Shown one piece after another: positions 48,395 to 58,511 of a stretch of 64,000 bases of DNA (the stretch's first letter is position 1; each line of letters begins with the position of its first letter). The position numbers and the translations under genes were made by a program. Source of the DNA: Saccharum officinarum (taxonomy: Eukaryota > Streptophyta > Magnoliopsida > Poales > Poaceae). The notes under the pieces are model-generated. The model saw only the letters and a list, made by a program, of their open reading frames with translations, searched no databases and had not been told where the DNA came from. The DNA lies in the NCBI GenBank assembly GCA_020631735.1, contig CM036191.1, positions 38,671,335-38,735,334 on the forward strand, given 5' to 3'.

Positions 48395-48829
48395 ATGGCA
48401 GCGTTTTGGGACATCGTCGGAAAGGCGGCCAACCTGCTTCAGCTGTTCGGAGTGGACGCCATCACCATCGTCGCCATCGCGGTAAGTTTTCTGCAGTTCC
48501 ATGAGATGAACAAGGAATGCAGGAAGCTGGAGGAGCGCGTGCGGATGCTCCGCGCGCTCCTGCACTCACCAGCCGGCTGCTGGATCATTCCACAGCACGT
48601 GGAGTTAGGGCATCTACTCACCAGTGCACTCAGGGACGCCGACGACCTCGTGGAGTCCTACAACGGGAGCACGCTGTTTGCGCGTCTCCGGAGAGGCAGG
48701 GCCATGGCCACGCGGTTGCGTGATCTGCGAAGTAGCATCGACTCCTACTGTGACCTTATCGTCTCCATCAACGCCTTCATCCTCGTCGCGGAGGTGGGCG
48801 AGCCTCCGTTGCTTGGGTGGCTAGGGTAA
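48395..48829 (+). CDS. MCAfunc-like domain protein, 144 residues, possibly exon 1 only
   Basis: An intact frame from ATG at 48395 to the stop at 48827-48829. The start MAAFWDIVGKAANLLQLFGV, then DAITIVAIAVSFLQFHEMNK, follows the pattern W..(L/I)G..AN..QL.GVDA of MCAfunc domains (the helical-bundle N-terminus of MCA1-type plant membrane proteins and some grass receptor-like kinases). The rest, ECRKLEERVRMLRALLH and LTSALRDADDLVESYNG, is helical, consistent with a HeLo-like bundle, and ends at DLIVSINAFILVAEV. The first hydrophobic helix (about residues 22-36) could contact membrane. No PLAC8 or kinase domain follows; AG/GTGGGC at about 48796 or GG/GTAAAA at 48827 could be splice donors, so this may be the first exon of a longer or truncated gene. 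The domain call is from pattern memory and needs a profile search; function unknown. Confidence 0.6.
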   Translation: MAAFWDIVGKAANLLQLFGVDAITIVAIAVSFLQFHEMNKECRKLEERVRMLRALLHSPAGCWIIPQHVELGHLLTSALRDADDLVESYNGSTLFARLRRGRAMATRLRDLRSSIDSYCDLIVSINAFILVAEVGEPPLLGWLG

Positions 48830-49689
48830 AAATACATACATATATAGTGTGCATGTAATGTAACTCGATGTAAGTTGCTTAGTGCGCTGTCTTTTAACAT
48901 TGTACAGGCTGGTAAAGAATAATTCAGATCTGTAACTAGATCATACCACAGAGGCGCTGCTAGTACTCTTTTGGTTTATAATATAATGAATGTCAGAGAA
49001 GTAACTTTTCTAAAATGGCATAATTGGATAAACTTTTTTATATAATTTTGAGGGGGAGGTGTTCTTGATGCTAAAAGAGATAGAGGAAGATATATTTTTA
49101 CTTTTTAGTGTCCAAGGATTAGCAGACAAAGCATTTTTCTGGAAACTAGAAATTCTCTGATAGTGAAATGCCATTTGCCCATCAGGAAACTTGTCCTGCT
49201 CCCCAAAACATTTTGCTTGCTTGTGATATGTATCTTGTTACTGCCACATGATTATGATCTTATACATCTTTTGTCAAATTTGCAGTCTTGCGGAATTGCC
49301 TAAATGACTTTAAGAGATTCAGTTTATTTATGTCAGGTGTTTATAGACTATGTAAATCATTACATTATTTACTGTTTTCGGTCATTGAGCACTCACGAAT
49401 TCTGTCCGTTTGCATGTGTAAATAAGATACCTCGATGAATTGTTTGGTATGATATAATTTTTCTTATTCGAATATGTCATATGTGGGTACTCCGTGTTTC
49501 GGCAAATATGCGTCTTGCATAGCTAGCTAGGGAAGCTGGGAAGGAGGTATCATAACACTTCTCTCCTGGTGCTAATTAAATCCCATGATCAAATATAATG
49601 GTATTCCATGATATCCACGAATCTGTACAGAGCTGTGGGTGTAAAGCAACCTCACAATAATTTGTGACTATGCACAGGTTAAAATAATT
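48830..49689. other. 3' flank of the MCAfunc-like gene
   Basis: AT-rich; no ORF or clear exon. May include the 3' UTR (AATAATTCAG at about 48918, TATAATATAATGAATG at about 48977). Confidence 0.45.
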
Positions 49690-52228
49690 GTCAGAAAGAA
49701 ATCACTTGGGGACGCGACTTCACTAGAGAACCGACCTTCAAGCATTAGCTTTGCTGGGCTCCGATCACTGCCCACTCTTTCTTCAGGGGATGTTGTTTTG
49801 GATTTCTATAGGGGTTTCAGATTTGAGGCGCATTGGGCACATATGCTAGGTTTCACTGAAACGGTACAGGAAGCATGGAATAGAGCGGTAAATACACAGG
49901 ATGACATCTTGCGCATTCACGTCAAACTAATACGTACAGCAAAAGCGCTCAAGAACTGGAGGAGGAAATCTTTGGGCGGGTACAAGATTACTTGGGCAAT
50001 TCTCAACATAACACTGGCCAATCTCGATAGGGCTCAAGAGTCTAGAATACTGACACCAGAGGAGTTAGAATTCAAGAAATACCTCAAGACAAAGGCACTA
50101 GGGATAGCAGCGATACAAAAGGCGAGAGCTCGACAACACTCGAGGCTTACTTGGATTCACAAAGGTGACACGAACGCGCGTTTCTTCCAATTGCATGCCA
50201 ACATAAGGAGAAAGAAAACATTTATTGGCGCACTCAAGGGAGATACAAGCCTGGTGGTCTCGCAAGAGAATAAATCCATGCTCGCACATACACATTTCTC
50301 AAACCTGTTGGGGACAACAACCACAAGAACAAGAGCTATTAATTGGAGCGAGTTGGGATATGAACATCATGATCTAGAGGATTGGACGCGCCCTTCACAG
50401 AACAAGAGATAGAGGCTGTAGTGAAAAACATGCCTTCTGAAAAGGCACCGGGTCCGGACAGCTTTATCGGTGTGTTTTACAAACAAATGCTGGTCAATTA
50501 TAAAAGAGGACTTGGTCCAGGCGGTCATGAGTTTTTACAATCACCGGATTGCGAGATTAAACTTAATTAACGAAGCAAATATCATCCTGTTGCCCAAAAT
50601 ACAAGATGCAGCATCTCTATCAGATTACATGCCCATTAGTCTGATCAACAGTGTAGTTAAAATCATCACGAAAATCCTAGCAAATAGATTGGCACCACAC
50701 TTGAACTCTTTAGTGTCATATGCTCAAAACGCCTTCATCAAGAAGAGATGTATCTCATGATAGTTTCATTTACGTGCAGAGAGTGATTCAACTGTTGCAT
50801 AAAAAGGGAAGGTCGGCGTTGTTCATCAAATTGGACATTTCCAAAGCTTTCGACTCCATAGGTTGGAGCTTTCTGCTAGAGGTGCTATAGGCTTTGGGCT
50901 TTAGCACAAAATGGAGGGATTGGATAGCGGCCCTACTTGGAACAACACCATCAAAAGTATTGATCAACGGGGAGCCAACCCAGGGTATCAGCCATGCACG
51001 GGGGTTAAGGCAAGGGGACCCTCTATCCCCCCTTTTATTCATTCTAGCCATCGACCCACTATAACGGATAATTGAAGCGGCAGCACAAAGAGGGATCCTT
51101 AAACCGGTGCTACCGAAGGCGGCTAATTTGAGGTGCTCCCTATATGCTGACGATGCAGCGATTTTCGCATACCCTGCAAATACAGAGTTGGATCATCTAC
51201 TAAAGATACTAAACTTCTTTGGAGAATGCTCGGGGCTAAAAATCAACATCTCCAAGACGGAAATTTTCCCTATAAGAATGGACGACACAGTGGTCACTCA
51301 ATTACTTCAAAATTTCCCTGGCAAGATTTGCAGTTTCCCTGGGAGATATCTAGGACTTCCTCTACACGTCCGGAAACTACGTAGGGTAGAGGTACAGCCT
51401 TTGATAGACAAAATAGGAACCAGACTGCCAGGTTGGAAGGGCAGGTTCTTGTCCTCAGTGGGGAGAGAGACTCTAGTAAAAACGGTTCTATCATCTCAAC
51501 CAATTTATCATATGACCGCATTCCCAGAATAAAAATGGTTAATTAGAAAGATCGATCGCTTGAGAAGGAGTTTCCTATGGAGGGGTGAAACGCCAGACAA
51601 GGTATATGGTGGGCATTCCATTATCAACTGGCCAACAACATGTAGACCAAAAGTGAAAGGTGGTTTAGGGGTTCTGGACCTTGAACGTTTCGCAAGAGCA
51701 TTGAGACTACGATGGTTATGGTATCAATGGAAGCACCGAGATAGAGCTTGGAACAAGCTTGACCTTCCGGTAGATGATCGGGACAAGGAGTTATTTGTGG
51801 CTTCGACAGTGGTGACAGTAGGTGATGGCAAGTTGACCAGGTTCTGGACGTCATTTTGGGTCGGTGGGCGAACACCGAAAGCGATTGCACCAACATTGTT
51901 CAAGAAATCTAAAAGGAAAAATCTCACGGTGCAAAAGGCCTTGGAAGATAACCGCCGGATATCACATGTCATTCCATTAGGCACTGCACAGGAAATAAGA
52001 GAATACGTAACCCTTTGGGAAAAGGTGAGCCAAATCCAGCTAATAGAGAATACAGAGGACAGCATCCGCTGGCGTTGGACGGTGGATGGGGAATATGCTA
52101 GTTTAACTATATCAAACAATGCTGGCTCCGGCCGGAACGAATCTACATGTCGTGGACAACCACAAGTGTGCTATACTGCTATGGAAATTGGGCTCTGCCA
52201 ATATATTTTGAGACATTTATGTATTTAG
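49690..52228 (+). pseudogene. L1-type LINE, 5'-truncated, reverse transcriptase ORF2 remnant
   Basis: Pieces in several frames read as LINE ORF2: the end of the endonuclease region (about 49700-49800), a linker with HSRLTWIHKGDTNARFFQLH (50135-50194), then reverse transcriptase motifs EKAPGPDSFIGVFYK, ANIILLPKIQDAASLSDYMP, LFIKLDISKAFDSIGW (50820-50866), ARGLRQGDPLSPLLFILAID and LYADDAAIFA (about 51137-51166, the catalytic Asp pair), SGLKINISKTE, then GRYLGLPLHVRKLRRVE and SFLWRG in the C-terminal part. Stops (50890, 51062, 51530) and at least two frame changes disable it. ORF1 and most of the endonuclease are missing, as usual for target-primed reverse transcription products. The 3' end is not clear; a Mutator-like TIR element begins at about 52229. 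Confidence 0.9.
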
Positions 52229-52920
52229 CAAACAAATCAGTCTTCCTCATCTGTCTCTAGAAATTTTGAACCTATTTATGTGACACCGAGTTAAATTTGC
52301 CGTCTATCTGGTGCATCCATCCGTTAGCTGACTCTATTGACCATATCAGCTTTCTTTCAGAACAACCAAAATGCCCTTGTGTATAGCACGCGCCTTGTCT
52401 CCTACCAATGCTGGCGACACGTGGAGTCACGGTTTGGCGCACGCCTCCCCTTCTCCCCCGACGCTTCCTTTTCTTCTAAACCTAGATCTATGGATGTTGG
52501 AGGAGACAAGGATGGGCGGAGGAGGCATCGGTCGGCGACATCCTAGAGCTCGCGGAGGCCTCTTGCGGCGGACATGGCGCGGCCTCGCCCAAAGATGACT
52601 GATCGTGGCGCGTGGGACACGGCGGGGCGGCCTCGCCCGCCAGCGTTAGCGCTCGCTCGCGGTGCGGCCGTCACGGCAGGGTGGCCTCGGACGGAGGTGG
52701 CAGCGAGACACCTAGAGATGGTCTTGCCCGCCAGCACTGGTGCCCGCGCGCACAGGACGCAGCCTCGCGTGTCCGCGCCCGAAACAAGGGTATTTACGGA
52801 AGTGCTATTTACTGGTCCAAATGGACGACAGTGCTATTTACGGAAGAAAATTTTAACTCTGTGCTAGATAAAAAAAAAGTTTAAATTTTCTAATGCCAAA
52901 TAAGAAAGACTGATTTGCTG
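52229..52920. mobile_element. Mutator-like non-autonomous TIR element with GC-rich interior
   Basis: The left end AGCAAACAAATCAGTCTTCC and the right end (read on the minus strand) CAGCAAATCAGTCTTTCTTA are inverted copies extending, with gaps, for about 75 bp each (shared ATCAGTCTT, CTAGAAATTTTGAAC / TTAGAAAATTTAAAC, GAGTTAAA). The interior (52380-52790) is GC-rich with frames on both strands, none recognised. Long imperfect TIRs and a GC-rich, host-like interior fit a Pack-MULE, but no 9-bp target duplication was identified. Confidence 0.55.
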
Positions 52921-53131
52921 CGTGGTCAATCTATTTAAATAATGGTCATCAATACTGCGTTATCAGGATGAGTAAGCAAAAACGAAATGCTTGCAGAGTT
53001 GTAAGTGGTCACAGGTAGTTTCACTAGAAAGAACGACTCCAAGTTTCAAATAAAAGGAACGACTTCACGACTCACGAGAAGACGTTGGTTCACGGCAAAG
53101 AAGACGACGTTGGCTCACTCCAGCACGACAG

Positions 53132-53152
53132 CTCTTTTTTTTTTTGAGCAGA
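53132..53152. mobile_element. 21-bp micro-insertion flanked by a 15-bp direct repeat
   Basis: The direct repeat ACTCCAGCACGACAG occurs at 53117-53131 and 53153-53167; between them is CTC, a run of 11 T and GAGCAGA. A 15-bp duplication with a homopolymer T run looks like a severely truncated LINE/SINE retroposition in minus orientation, although slip or templated-repair insertion is possible. Confidence 0.5.
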
Positions 53153-53340
53153 ACTCCAGCACGACAGTCAACAGATCATTCGGTGCCGGGCTCCTTCTTG
53201 GGCCTGGAGCCCTGGACTGCATTCCTTGGTCTTCGGTTAAGTTAGGCCCAGCCAAAGAGTCGAACACTTCCGGCCCAAGCGGTTCATCGAACGGACAGTG
53301 GGCCGATCCAGCCAGATATCGTTGCCCCACTCCAACTCCG

Positions 53341-53350
53341 CTATATATAC
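53341..53350 (+). promoter_or_regulatory. Candidate promoter: TATA box with telo-box leader
   Basis: CTATATATAC at 53341-53350, then ACCCTAACCTAAACTAAACC at about 53371-53391, a telo-box-like motif frequent in 5' leaders of plant housekeeping genes, and a CCGCCGCCGCCG leader before the ATG at 53470. Confidence 0.55.
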
Positions 53351-53469
53351 CGACGCAACACTGCTCCGTAACCCTAACCTAAACTAAACCACCATTCCAT
53401 TCCTCTCCGCCGCCGCCGCCGACAGGCGACAGCTGTCTAAGCGGTGGTCTAGGTCCAGGTCCCGTATGC

Positions 53470-53697
53470 ATGTCCCGCCGCGATAGCGAGCGACGCCTCA
53501 CGCCCGCGACCGATGCTCCCGGAGCTGGCCTGTCCTGGAAGCAATTCGTCGAACAGCTGCAGCGCGAGAGGGTGGTAGGCCTCGGCCTCGACACGCGCAA
53601 GCGAGCTGTTTGGCGAATTGCTCCCATGCCAGGCCCTGCCTCGGTTATACTTGTACAGTTGTACCACCTTCAACCAGCTAGCTTCTTCACAAACTAA
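53470..53697 (+). CDS. Hypothetical small protein (75 residues), possible first exon
   Basis: Begins MSRRDSERRLTPATDAPGAG and continues LSWKQFVEQLQRERVVGLGL, then DTRKRAVWRIAPMPG; it ends in unrelated-looking LQPASFFTN. I do not recognise the family. GC-rich codon use, a TATA box and telo-box leader 80-130 bases upstream, and a possible splice donor (GAG/GTGGTAGG at about 53568) suggest the 5' end of a host gene of which the remaining exons are absent or unrecognised. The segment is lacking from the second copy of block B, so it could also be an insertion. Confidence 0.35.
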   Translation: MSRRDSERRLTPATDAPGAGLSWKQFVEQLQRERVVGLGLDTRKRAVWRIAPMPGPASVILVQLYHLQPASFFTN

Positions 53698-54102
53698 ATT
53701 TACTGACCATCTTCTTCTTGTGACATGTAATTTTGTTTGAGTGATTATATCCGTCTCCTGGTGTATCTGATCTATTACTGGCCATGATATTCGGTCTGCT
53801 TTGATTAAACTTAGAAGAAACTTTCTAGACAAATTGTTTGTACTTTGAAGAAAACTATCTGACAAATTATGTCCTGTTAGTGTGTACTTGAGCGGCAAAT
53901 TTAATACCAGGTAAAATTATCTGTGTTCAGTATTCCCGTTCATTAATTTTAGTCATGTAGTGCATATGTATGCGGCACATGCTGGCTGGATTTGCTCAAT
54001 TGTAAAACTCATAAACTTCTATTATCTGCACTAGCACATGCCTGTTGCTTTCTTCTAGTATTGTGGGTTTTTTTTCCCAATTCATTGTGGTAATAAGATA
54101 TC

Positions 54103-54500
54103 TGTGAGACCCCGCTAATGGGCCAAAGTTGGGCCAGTCTGATGATGGGCTGGGCCGAACTACTGTAGTTCATGTTGTCGGTACGGTAGCCGCAGAAGGT
54201 ACTGTAGTTTGGTTACGAGGACGTCCATCCTTAAGGGCGGATGTATGTGAGACCCCGCTAATGGACTAAAGTTGGGCCGATCTGATGATGGGCTGGGCTG
54301 AACACTGTAGTTTGGGTTGTCGGTTACTATTGCTGCGGTAGGTATACGGTACTGTAGCAGACGGACTTACCTCGGAAGCAGAGGAAGGGCTGAACCAGCT
54401 TGAAAGCTTGAGCTCTACGAGGCTATTACTCTGGTTCGAACCTTTTACGCGAATCAAAGACGAAAACGTAAGAGAGTTAATTAACAAGTGTGGTCCATTT
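54103..54500 (+). repeat. TGTGAGACCCCGCTAATG repeat, two direct copies
   Basis: Copies start at 54103 and 54245 (142-bp period) and share AAAGTTGGGCC, CTGATGATGGGCTGGGC and GTACTGTAG. The segment interrupts block B relative to its second copy at 56420-56470. The TGTGAGACCCC start recalls an LTR end, but no matching terminus was found. Confidence 0.55.
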
Positions 54501-54525
54501 AATGCCTAAGGCTGTTAGGGGTCTA

Positions 54526-54850
54526 TAAATTGTTTTTTATGTTCAGGTGTTCTTGCTTCCAACAGGAAGAGTGTGTAAAATTTGTATATTAAATAGTTTG
54601 AAGGCAAGGCTCTTCACTAGAATTGGTCCCAGAGAGTCGTCATAGATTTGAAGCAATCAAAATCTGGAGTCCAATCCCAAAGTATGTTTACCTCCAAATT
54701 AAAAGGCATACCTGGCGCTGCGCATGCCGGAGCTTGACTCCTCTGTCCACCGCTTCATTTTCTTGGACATGGCCGCCCCCTCCTCCTCCTGCTCCGGTCA
54801 CGCGTTCTTGGTATTGATCGAATTGCAGACAATAAGCATAAGCAGTACTT
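54526..54850. other. Unrecognised sequence between duplicated blocks
   Basis: A short frame at 54623-54817 has no domain. Nothing else identified. Confidence 0.3.
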
Positions 54851-55737
54851 ACTTATATGGTTAGTATAGGACTAGTTGGCTGGAAAGACAGAGGGGATTT
54901 GTTAAACATTGCCTGCACTTTGGGGAGTCCTGTGGAACTCCCTCGGATGATCCGGACGACTGCATTGTCAGGCGTGGGATGTTCATCGCAGTGCGTGTTT
55001 GCACTATGTCTGTGTACCCCGACAGTTATCCTGCTCTTTTCCTCCTTTGGGGTGAACGCCGTCCCTTGCCATCGAAATACTACTGCTCGACGCTCGCTGC
55101 ACAAGGCGGCGGAGCCCTCAAGAACAAAGCACGGGCGGAGCCTGCGGGGGAGGTCTGGTGGGAGTTCCTGAGACATCCATCTCAGCCCATGTTTAGTCGG
55201 TGGAAAGTTGGAAATTTGACTATTGTAGCACTTTTGCATGGACTAATTAGATTCAAAACGTTCGTCTCACAATTTCCAATCAAACTGTGCAATTAATTTT
55301 TTTCGTCTACATTTAATGCTTTATGCACGTGTCGCAAGATTCAATGTGATATATACTATAGCACATTTTAAGAAAACTTTTCGCGAACTAACCCCCCACC
55401 CACACACACACAAGTCTGGGGTGGAGTTCCTGAGGTGCCGCAGCAGTGAAGCACAAGGCCTCCGCAGGATGAACCAGGGGTACGCATGGCGCCACTGGAT
55501 AACTCATACTGAAACCGTCCTGACCATGGAAGCTAGCCCAACTCTTCTCGAGGCACACTACTTTGTGTACCCCGACAGACTTTGTCTGTGTACCCCGACA
55601 GTTTCGTGTCTTTTCCTCCTTTGGGGTGAACTTGACCACCACCTTGCCATCGAAATACTACTGCTCGACGCCACCTTGTGCATATATAGCTTGTGCACTT
55701 GACCACCACCAGCAGGTTCACTCATATCCTGAGATAT
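54851..55737 (+). repeat. Duplicated block A, copy 2, without the gene
   Basis: Matches 47711-48378 in order up to CTCATATCCTGAGATAT (55721-55737), after which copy 1 runs into the MCAfunc-like ORF but this copy switches to block B sequence. It carries an inserted MITE at 55189-55392 and two short duplications of a GTGTACCCCGACAG phrase (about 55011 and 55566-55603). Confidence 0.75.
55189..55392. mobile_element. MITE of the TGTTTAGTT family inside block A copy 2
   Basis: Ends ATGTTTAGTCGGTGG and CGCGAACTAAC; internal landmarks GACTAATTAGATTCAAAACG, GTGCAATTAATTTTTTTCG and CATTTAATGCTTTATGCACG recur in elements at 56562-56793 and 62928-63168. It is absent from block A copy 1, which proves insertion. 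Confidence 0.7.
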
Positions 55738-55928
55738 GCATGCCCGAGGATCATGTCCCCATCACAAGTGGTTTCACTAAAAAGAACGACTAGCCCAAAG
55801 AGAACGACTTGAGCCTGGTAAAATTATCGGGGTTTGGTTTTCTAGTTCTCTAATTTTTGCACATGTATACGACACATTCAGGTTGGATTTACTCACCTGT
55901 AAAGCACATGAACTCTTGTTATCTGCAC

Positions 55929-56062
55929 AGGGGCGGAGCTAGGCCCTTTTATGGGACCCCATCAATTTTGACAAATGCAATAGAATGTTACTGTTCTGCA
56001 CCGCAAGTAAACATTAATGACCCCAGCTTATAATATTGAAGACCCCGGCGATTCATTGGCTG
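55929..56062. mobile_element. hAT-like fragment (GGGGCGGAGC end)
   Basis: 134 bp starting (C)AGGGGCGGAGCTAGG, a common end of plant hAT elements, ending CATTGGCTG, and flanked by TCTGCAC on both sides (55922-55928 and 56063-56069). hAT duplications are 8 bp; here 7 match exactly. Confidence 0.55.
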
Positions 56063-56089
56063 TCTGCACTGGCACTAGTACCGGCAGTA

Positions 56090-56360
56090 GGGATGAAAAC
56101 GGATCGGATACGAACGGATATAACAAATATTACATTTGTTTTTATATTTTTTCCGGATTCAGATTCGAATACGGATAGTGCCAACCATGTCGGATAGGAT
56201 ACAATTGGATATCGACATCATAAATATACGATTTGAATATTCAGATACGAATATGGTATCGGATGTTGAATATCCGGACTCGGATACGGATGGATCTAGA
56301 CCCCTCTAAACGAATTCGGCCTCGAATACAATCGGACAATATCCGTACTGTTTTCATCCC
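56090..56360. mobile_element. MITE with GGGATGAAAACGGAT ends
   Basis: 271 bp; the left end GGGATGAAAACGGATCGGAT is mirrored by ATCCGTACTGTTTTCATCCC on the right. TA lies outside each end (56088-56089, 56361-56362). The interior is rich in CGGATA/TATCCG words. Widespread type in grass genomes. Confidence 0.75.
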
Positions 56361-56561
56361 TAGCCTGTTTTTTTTAAGGAACTCGCCCATGCCTATTGCT
56401 GCTCCTCGTATTCTTCTTCTAGTCACCGTCGAAGTTTGATGCTTTTAGGAAGTATTTTATGAAGTTGTTAGGGGTCTACCGATGTCCGCACCACTGCTGA
56501 TGGTAGCCCCTGGTTCCTCCGAACTGCACGGATTCCTCCTTTGCATTTTTTTATTCAGCGC

Positions 56562-56793
56562 GTGTTTAGTTCCCACCCCCAATTTTTAAAAAGTGATATA
56601 GTACTCGTTACATCGAATCTTGCGATACGTGCATGGAGCATTAAATGTAGACGAAAAAAAACTAATTACATACTTTGGTTGGAAATCGCGAGACAAACGT
56701 TTTGAGCCTAATTAGATCATGATTGCACTAATTGCCAAATAAAAACGAAAGTGCTACAGTAGCCCAAAATCCAAAATTCACCCAACTAAACAT
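56562..56793. mobile_element. MITE of the TGTTTAGTT family
   Basis: Ends GTGTTTAGTTCCC and AACTAAACATC; interior has GATACGTGCATGGAGCATT, TTTGAGCCTAATTAG and GTGCTACAGTAG. Same family as 55189-55392 and 62928-63168 but inverted relative to some. Confidence 0.75.
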
Positions 56794-56799
56794 CCTCTG

Positions 56800-57540
56800 G
56801 GTAGCGTTTGGTTTAGAGTGGGGATGGTCCTGACTTCTATTTGTGGGATGGGACGGCTTCATTTTCTGTATGATTAAGGAGGGATGGGACGAACCCATTT
56901 TCTGTTTGGACCAGAGACAACAAAAGTGAAATTAGCTACTGATAGATGGGACCTAATTGTCGGGTTTTTTTATTTTTTCTTCTTTTCTTTTTCCTCTCCT
57001 TATCTCTTTGATCCCAACCGCCTAGACTCGAGTCTCGCATAAGGGCACGGCGCACCTCGTCTCCTCCGCCACGCCTCCATCCAGCGAGCTCGCCCCACGC
57101 CTCCTTCCCACGAGCTCGCCCCGTGCCTCCTTCCCCCGAGCTCGCCCCGTGCCTGCGAGGCGGCGTGCTTGCGCTCGCCCATGAAGAGGCCCGCGAGGCG
57201 GCGTGGTTGCACCGCTGGGTTCCTCCATCTTCGAGCTCCTCTGTGCGTCGTCCTTCTTCCTCACATCCTCTCTTGCGCGCCCGTCCCTCTTCCTCCCATC
57301 CTCTCCCTCGCGCCGTTCGTGAGCAAGCGCGCCTCATCTCTCCTTCTTCATCGCCTGTAGCACGCTCACCCCACTTGGGGCTGAACCCGTCCCCTCGATT
57401 TCGTGGGACGGGACACCCCGAATCTAAGCCGAATATTCTGTCTTGAGACCGACCCGTCCTTGGTTGCCCCTCGTCCAAACACCCCTTATCCCAGGACCAT
57501 TCCACCCCATCCCACTTGATTTCCTAAACCAAACACTACC
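56800..57540. mobile_element. Non-autonomous TIR element with GC-rich interior
   Basis: 741 bp. The left end GGTAGCGTTTGGTTTAG is mirrored at the right by CTAAACCAAACACTACC, with further inner matches (GGGATGG, ATGGTCCTG). The interior 57000-57440 is GC-rich. Frames on both strands (for example 56936-57505 minus) are Arg/Glu/Gly-rich and unrecognised. A clear target duplication was not found, so the superfamily stays open. Confidence 0.65.
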
Positions 57541-57580
57541 TTAGCTTTTCTTACTGCTTGGCCTAAAGGGAAAGGTCAAA

Positions 57581-57710
57581 GGCCCCGTTCGGTTTACCCT
57601 ATATTCGATTTGTTTTTTAAGCCAGGACAATGTTTTTATCTCACAATAATTCAGCTAGAACAGTATTTTCAGCCAGTTTCTGCCAAGTTTCAGACCAAAC
57701 GAACGGAGCC
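57581..57710. mobile_element. MITE with GGCCCCGTTCGGTTT ends
   Basis: 130 bp, GGCCCCGTTCGGTTT at the left and ACCAAACGAACGGAGCC at the right; the interior has AGCCAGTTTCTGCCAAGTTT on one side and matching AAGCCAGGAC text on the other, so most of it folds back. Flanked by AAA on both sides. Confidence 0.75.
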
Positions 57711-57959
57711 AAAGTTAGTATTAGTTGTCGGACCCATTTTACATTAAAAAAAGGTTGTAGGTGTGGACAACGGAAGTGGAGGCTGGAGAGCAAGAGCGCG
57801 TGTAGACAGACTACTAAATATTTTGTTCCCTTGCGATGCATCGTAAGCTTAAGGCCAAAAACTTTAGTGGAGCATAAGGTCAGCTCCACAATGGCTACGG
57901 TGAACCTAAGCTTTTACTTCTACCCTAACGTCCTCTATTGTAGCTGAGTTATACGTCTG

Positions 57960-58503
57960 AAGCAAGGTGAAACATTACAAACATACGGTTGGTTACATAT
58001 GCGTATAGTCTCTGCAGCATACGTCTAAAACAGTTAAAATATTTGAACACACGCTTGCAACATACGTCTATAGTCACTACAATGTAGGTAATATCCACAT
58101 GAAACACATGCAACATCCAGATAAAATAGCTAAAACATTTGGAACACACACTTGCAACGTGTTTCTAAAAAAAATAGCTGAAACATTTGGAACATACACT
58201 TGCAACATATGTGTATAGCCATTGTAACATTTACAACATTACAGTCTACCTTTTTAACATCCAGATAAAATATCTGAAACACTTTAAACATATGCTTGCA
58301 ACTTACGCTTTCAGCACAATAACACCCTGGTGTTTGGACGAATGAAGACTTGTCGTCGTGGAGCTCGTCGGCAGCGGAGTGGCGAGCACTGGATGACCCT
58401 GGGCGAGCTCTTGCTCCCGCCCTGGGCTCGAGGCCATAGCACCCCTGGGCGAGCTTCCTGGAAGCACATGCGGGAGGCCGCGAGCACCCCTAGCGAGTAG
58501 GAC
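57960..58503. repeat. Decayed repeat with GCAACATACG/GAAACAC sub-repeats and GC-rich tail
   Basis: Five or so irregular sub-repeats of the form AAAATATTTGAACACACGCTTGCAAC-like text in 57960-58315 (no longer run than the individual words ACATTTGGAACA, CTTGCAAC, ACGTCTATAG is exact), then GC-rich sequence to 58503 that resumes at 59095-59158 and probably 59403-59640 after two later insertions. Class not determined. Confidence 0.5.
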
Positions 58504-58511
58504 GTCAGGGT

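Larger units (their letters stand above)
53015..54525 (+). repeat. Duplicated block B, copy 1
   Basis: The left part (TTTCACTAGAAAGAACGAC, 53018-53036) and right part (GGTAAAATTAT at 53910, GCACATGCTGGCTGGATT, TTATCTGCAC, GCCTGTTGCT, and GTTAGGGGTCTA at 54514-54525) recur in order at 55770-56478. Copy 1 additionally contains the promoter and small ORF at 53341-53697 and the repeat at 54103-54500, both absent from copy 2. Confidence 0.65.
55765..56478 (+). repeat. Duplicated block B, copy 2, interrupted by two insertions
   Basis: Follows block A copy 2 almost directly. Matches copy 1 at TTTCACTAAAAAGAACGAC, GGTAAAATTATC, GTTGGATTTACTCA, GTTATCTGCAC, GCCTATTGCTGCTCC and GTTAGGGGTCTA. It lacks the promoter/ORF of copy 1. 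Confidence 0.6.

Noticed and set aside
48481..48505. GTAAGTTTTCTGCAG inside the MCAfunc-like ORF, resembling a donor and an acceptor
   Set aside because: The distance is about 15-18 bases, far too short for a plant intron, and the frame is open and consistent with the domain across it.
54103..54500. Possible LTR starting TGTGAGACCCCGC
   Set aside because: Two direct copies of the start but no matching CA-type end, primer site or target duplication found; kept only as a repeat.
56936..57505. 189-codon minus-strand frame in a TIR element
   Set aside because: Low-complexity Arg/Glu/Gly composition from GC-rich DNA inside a non-autonomous element; no recognised domain.
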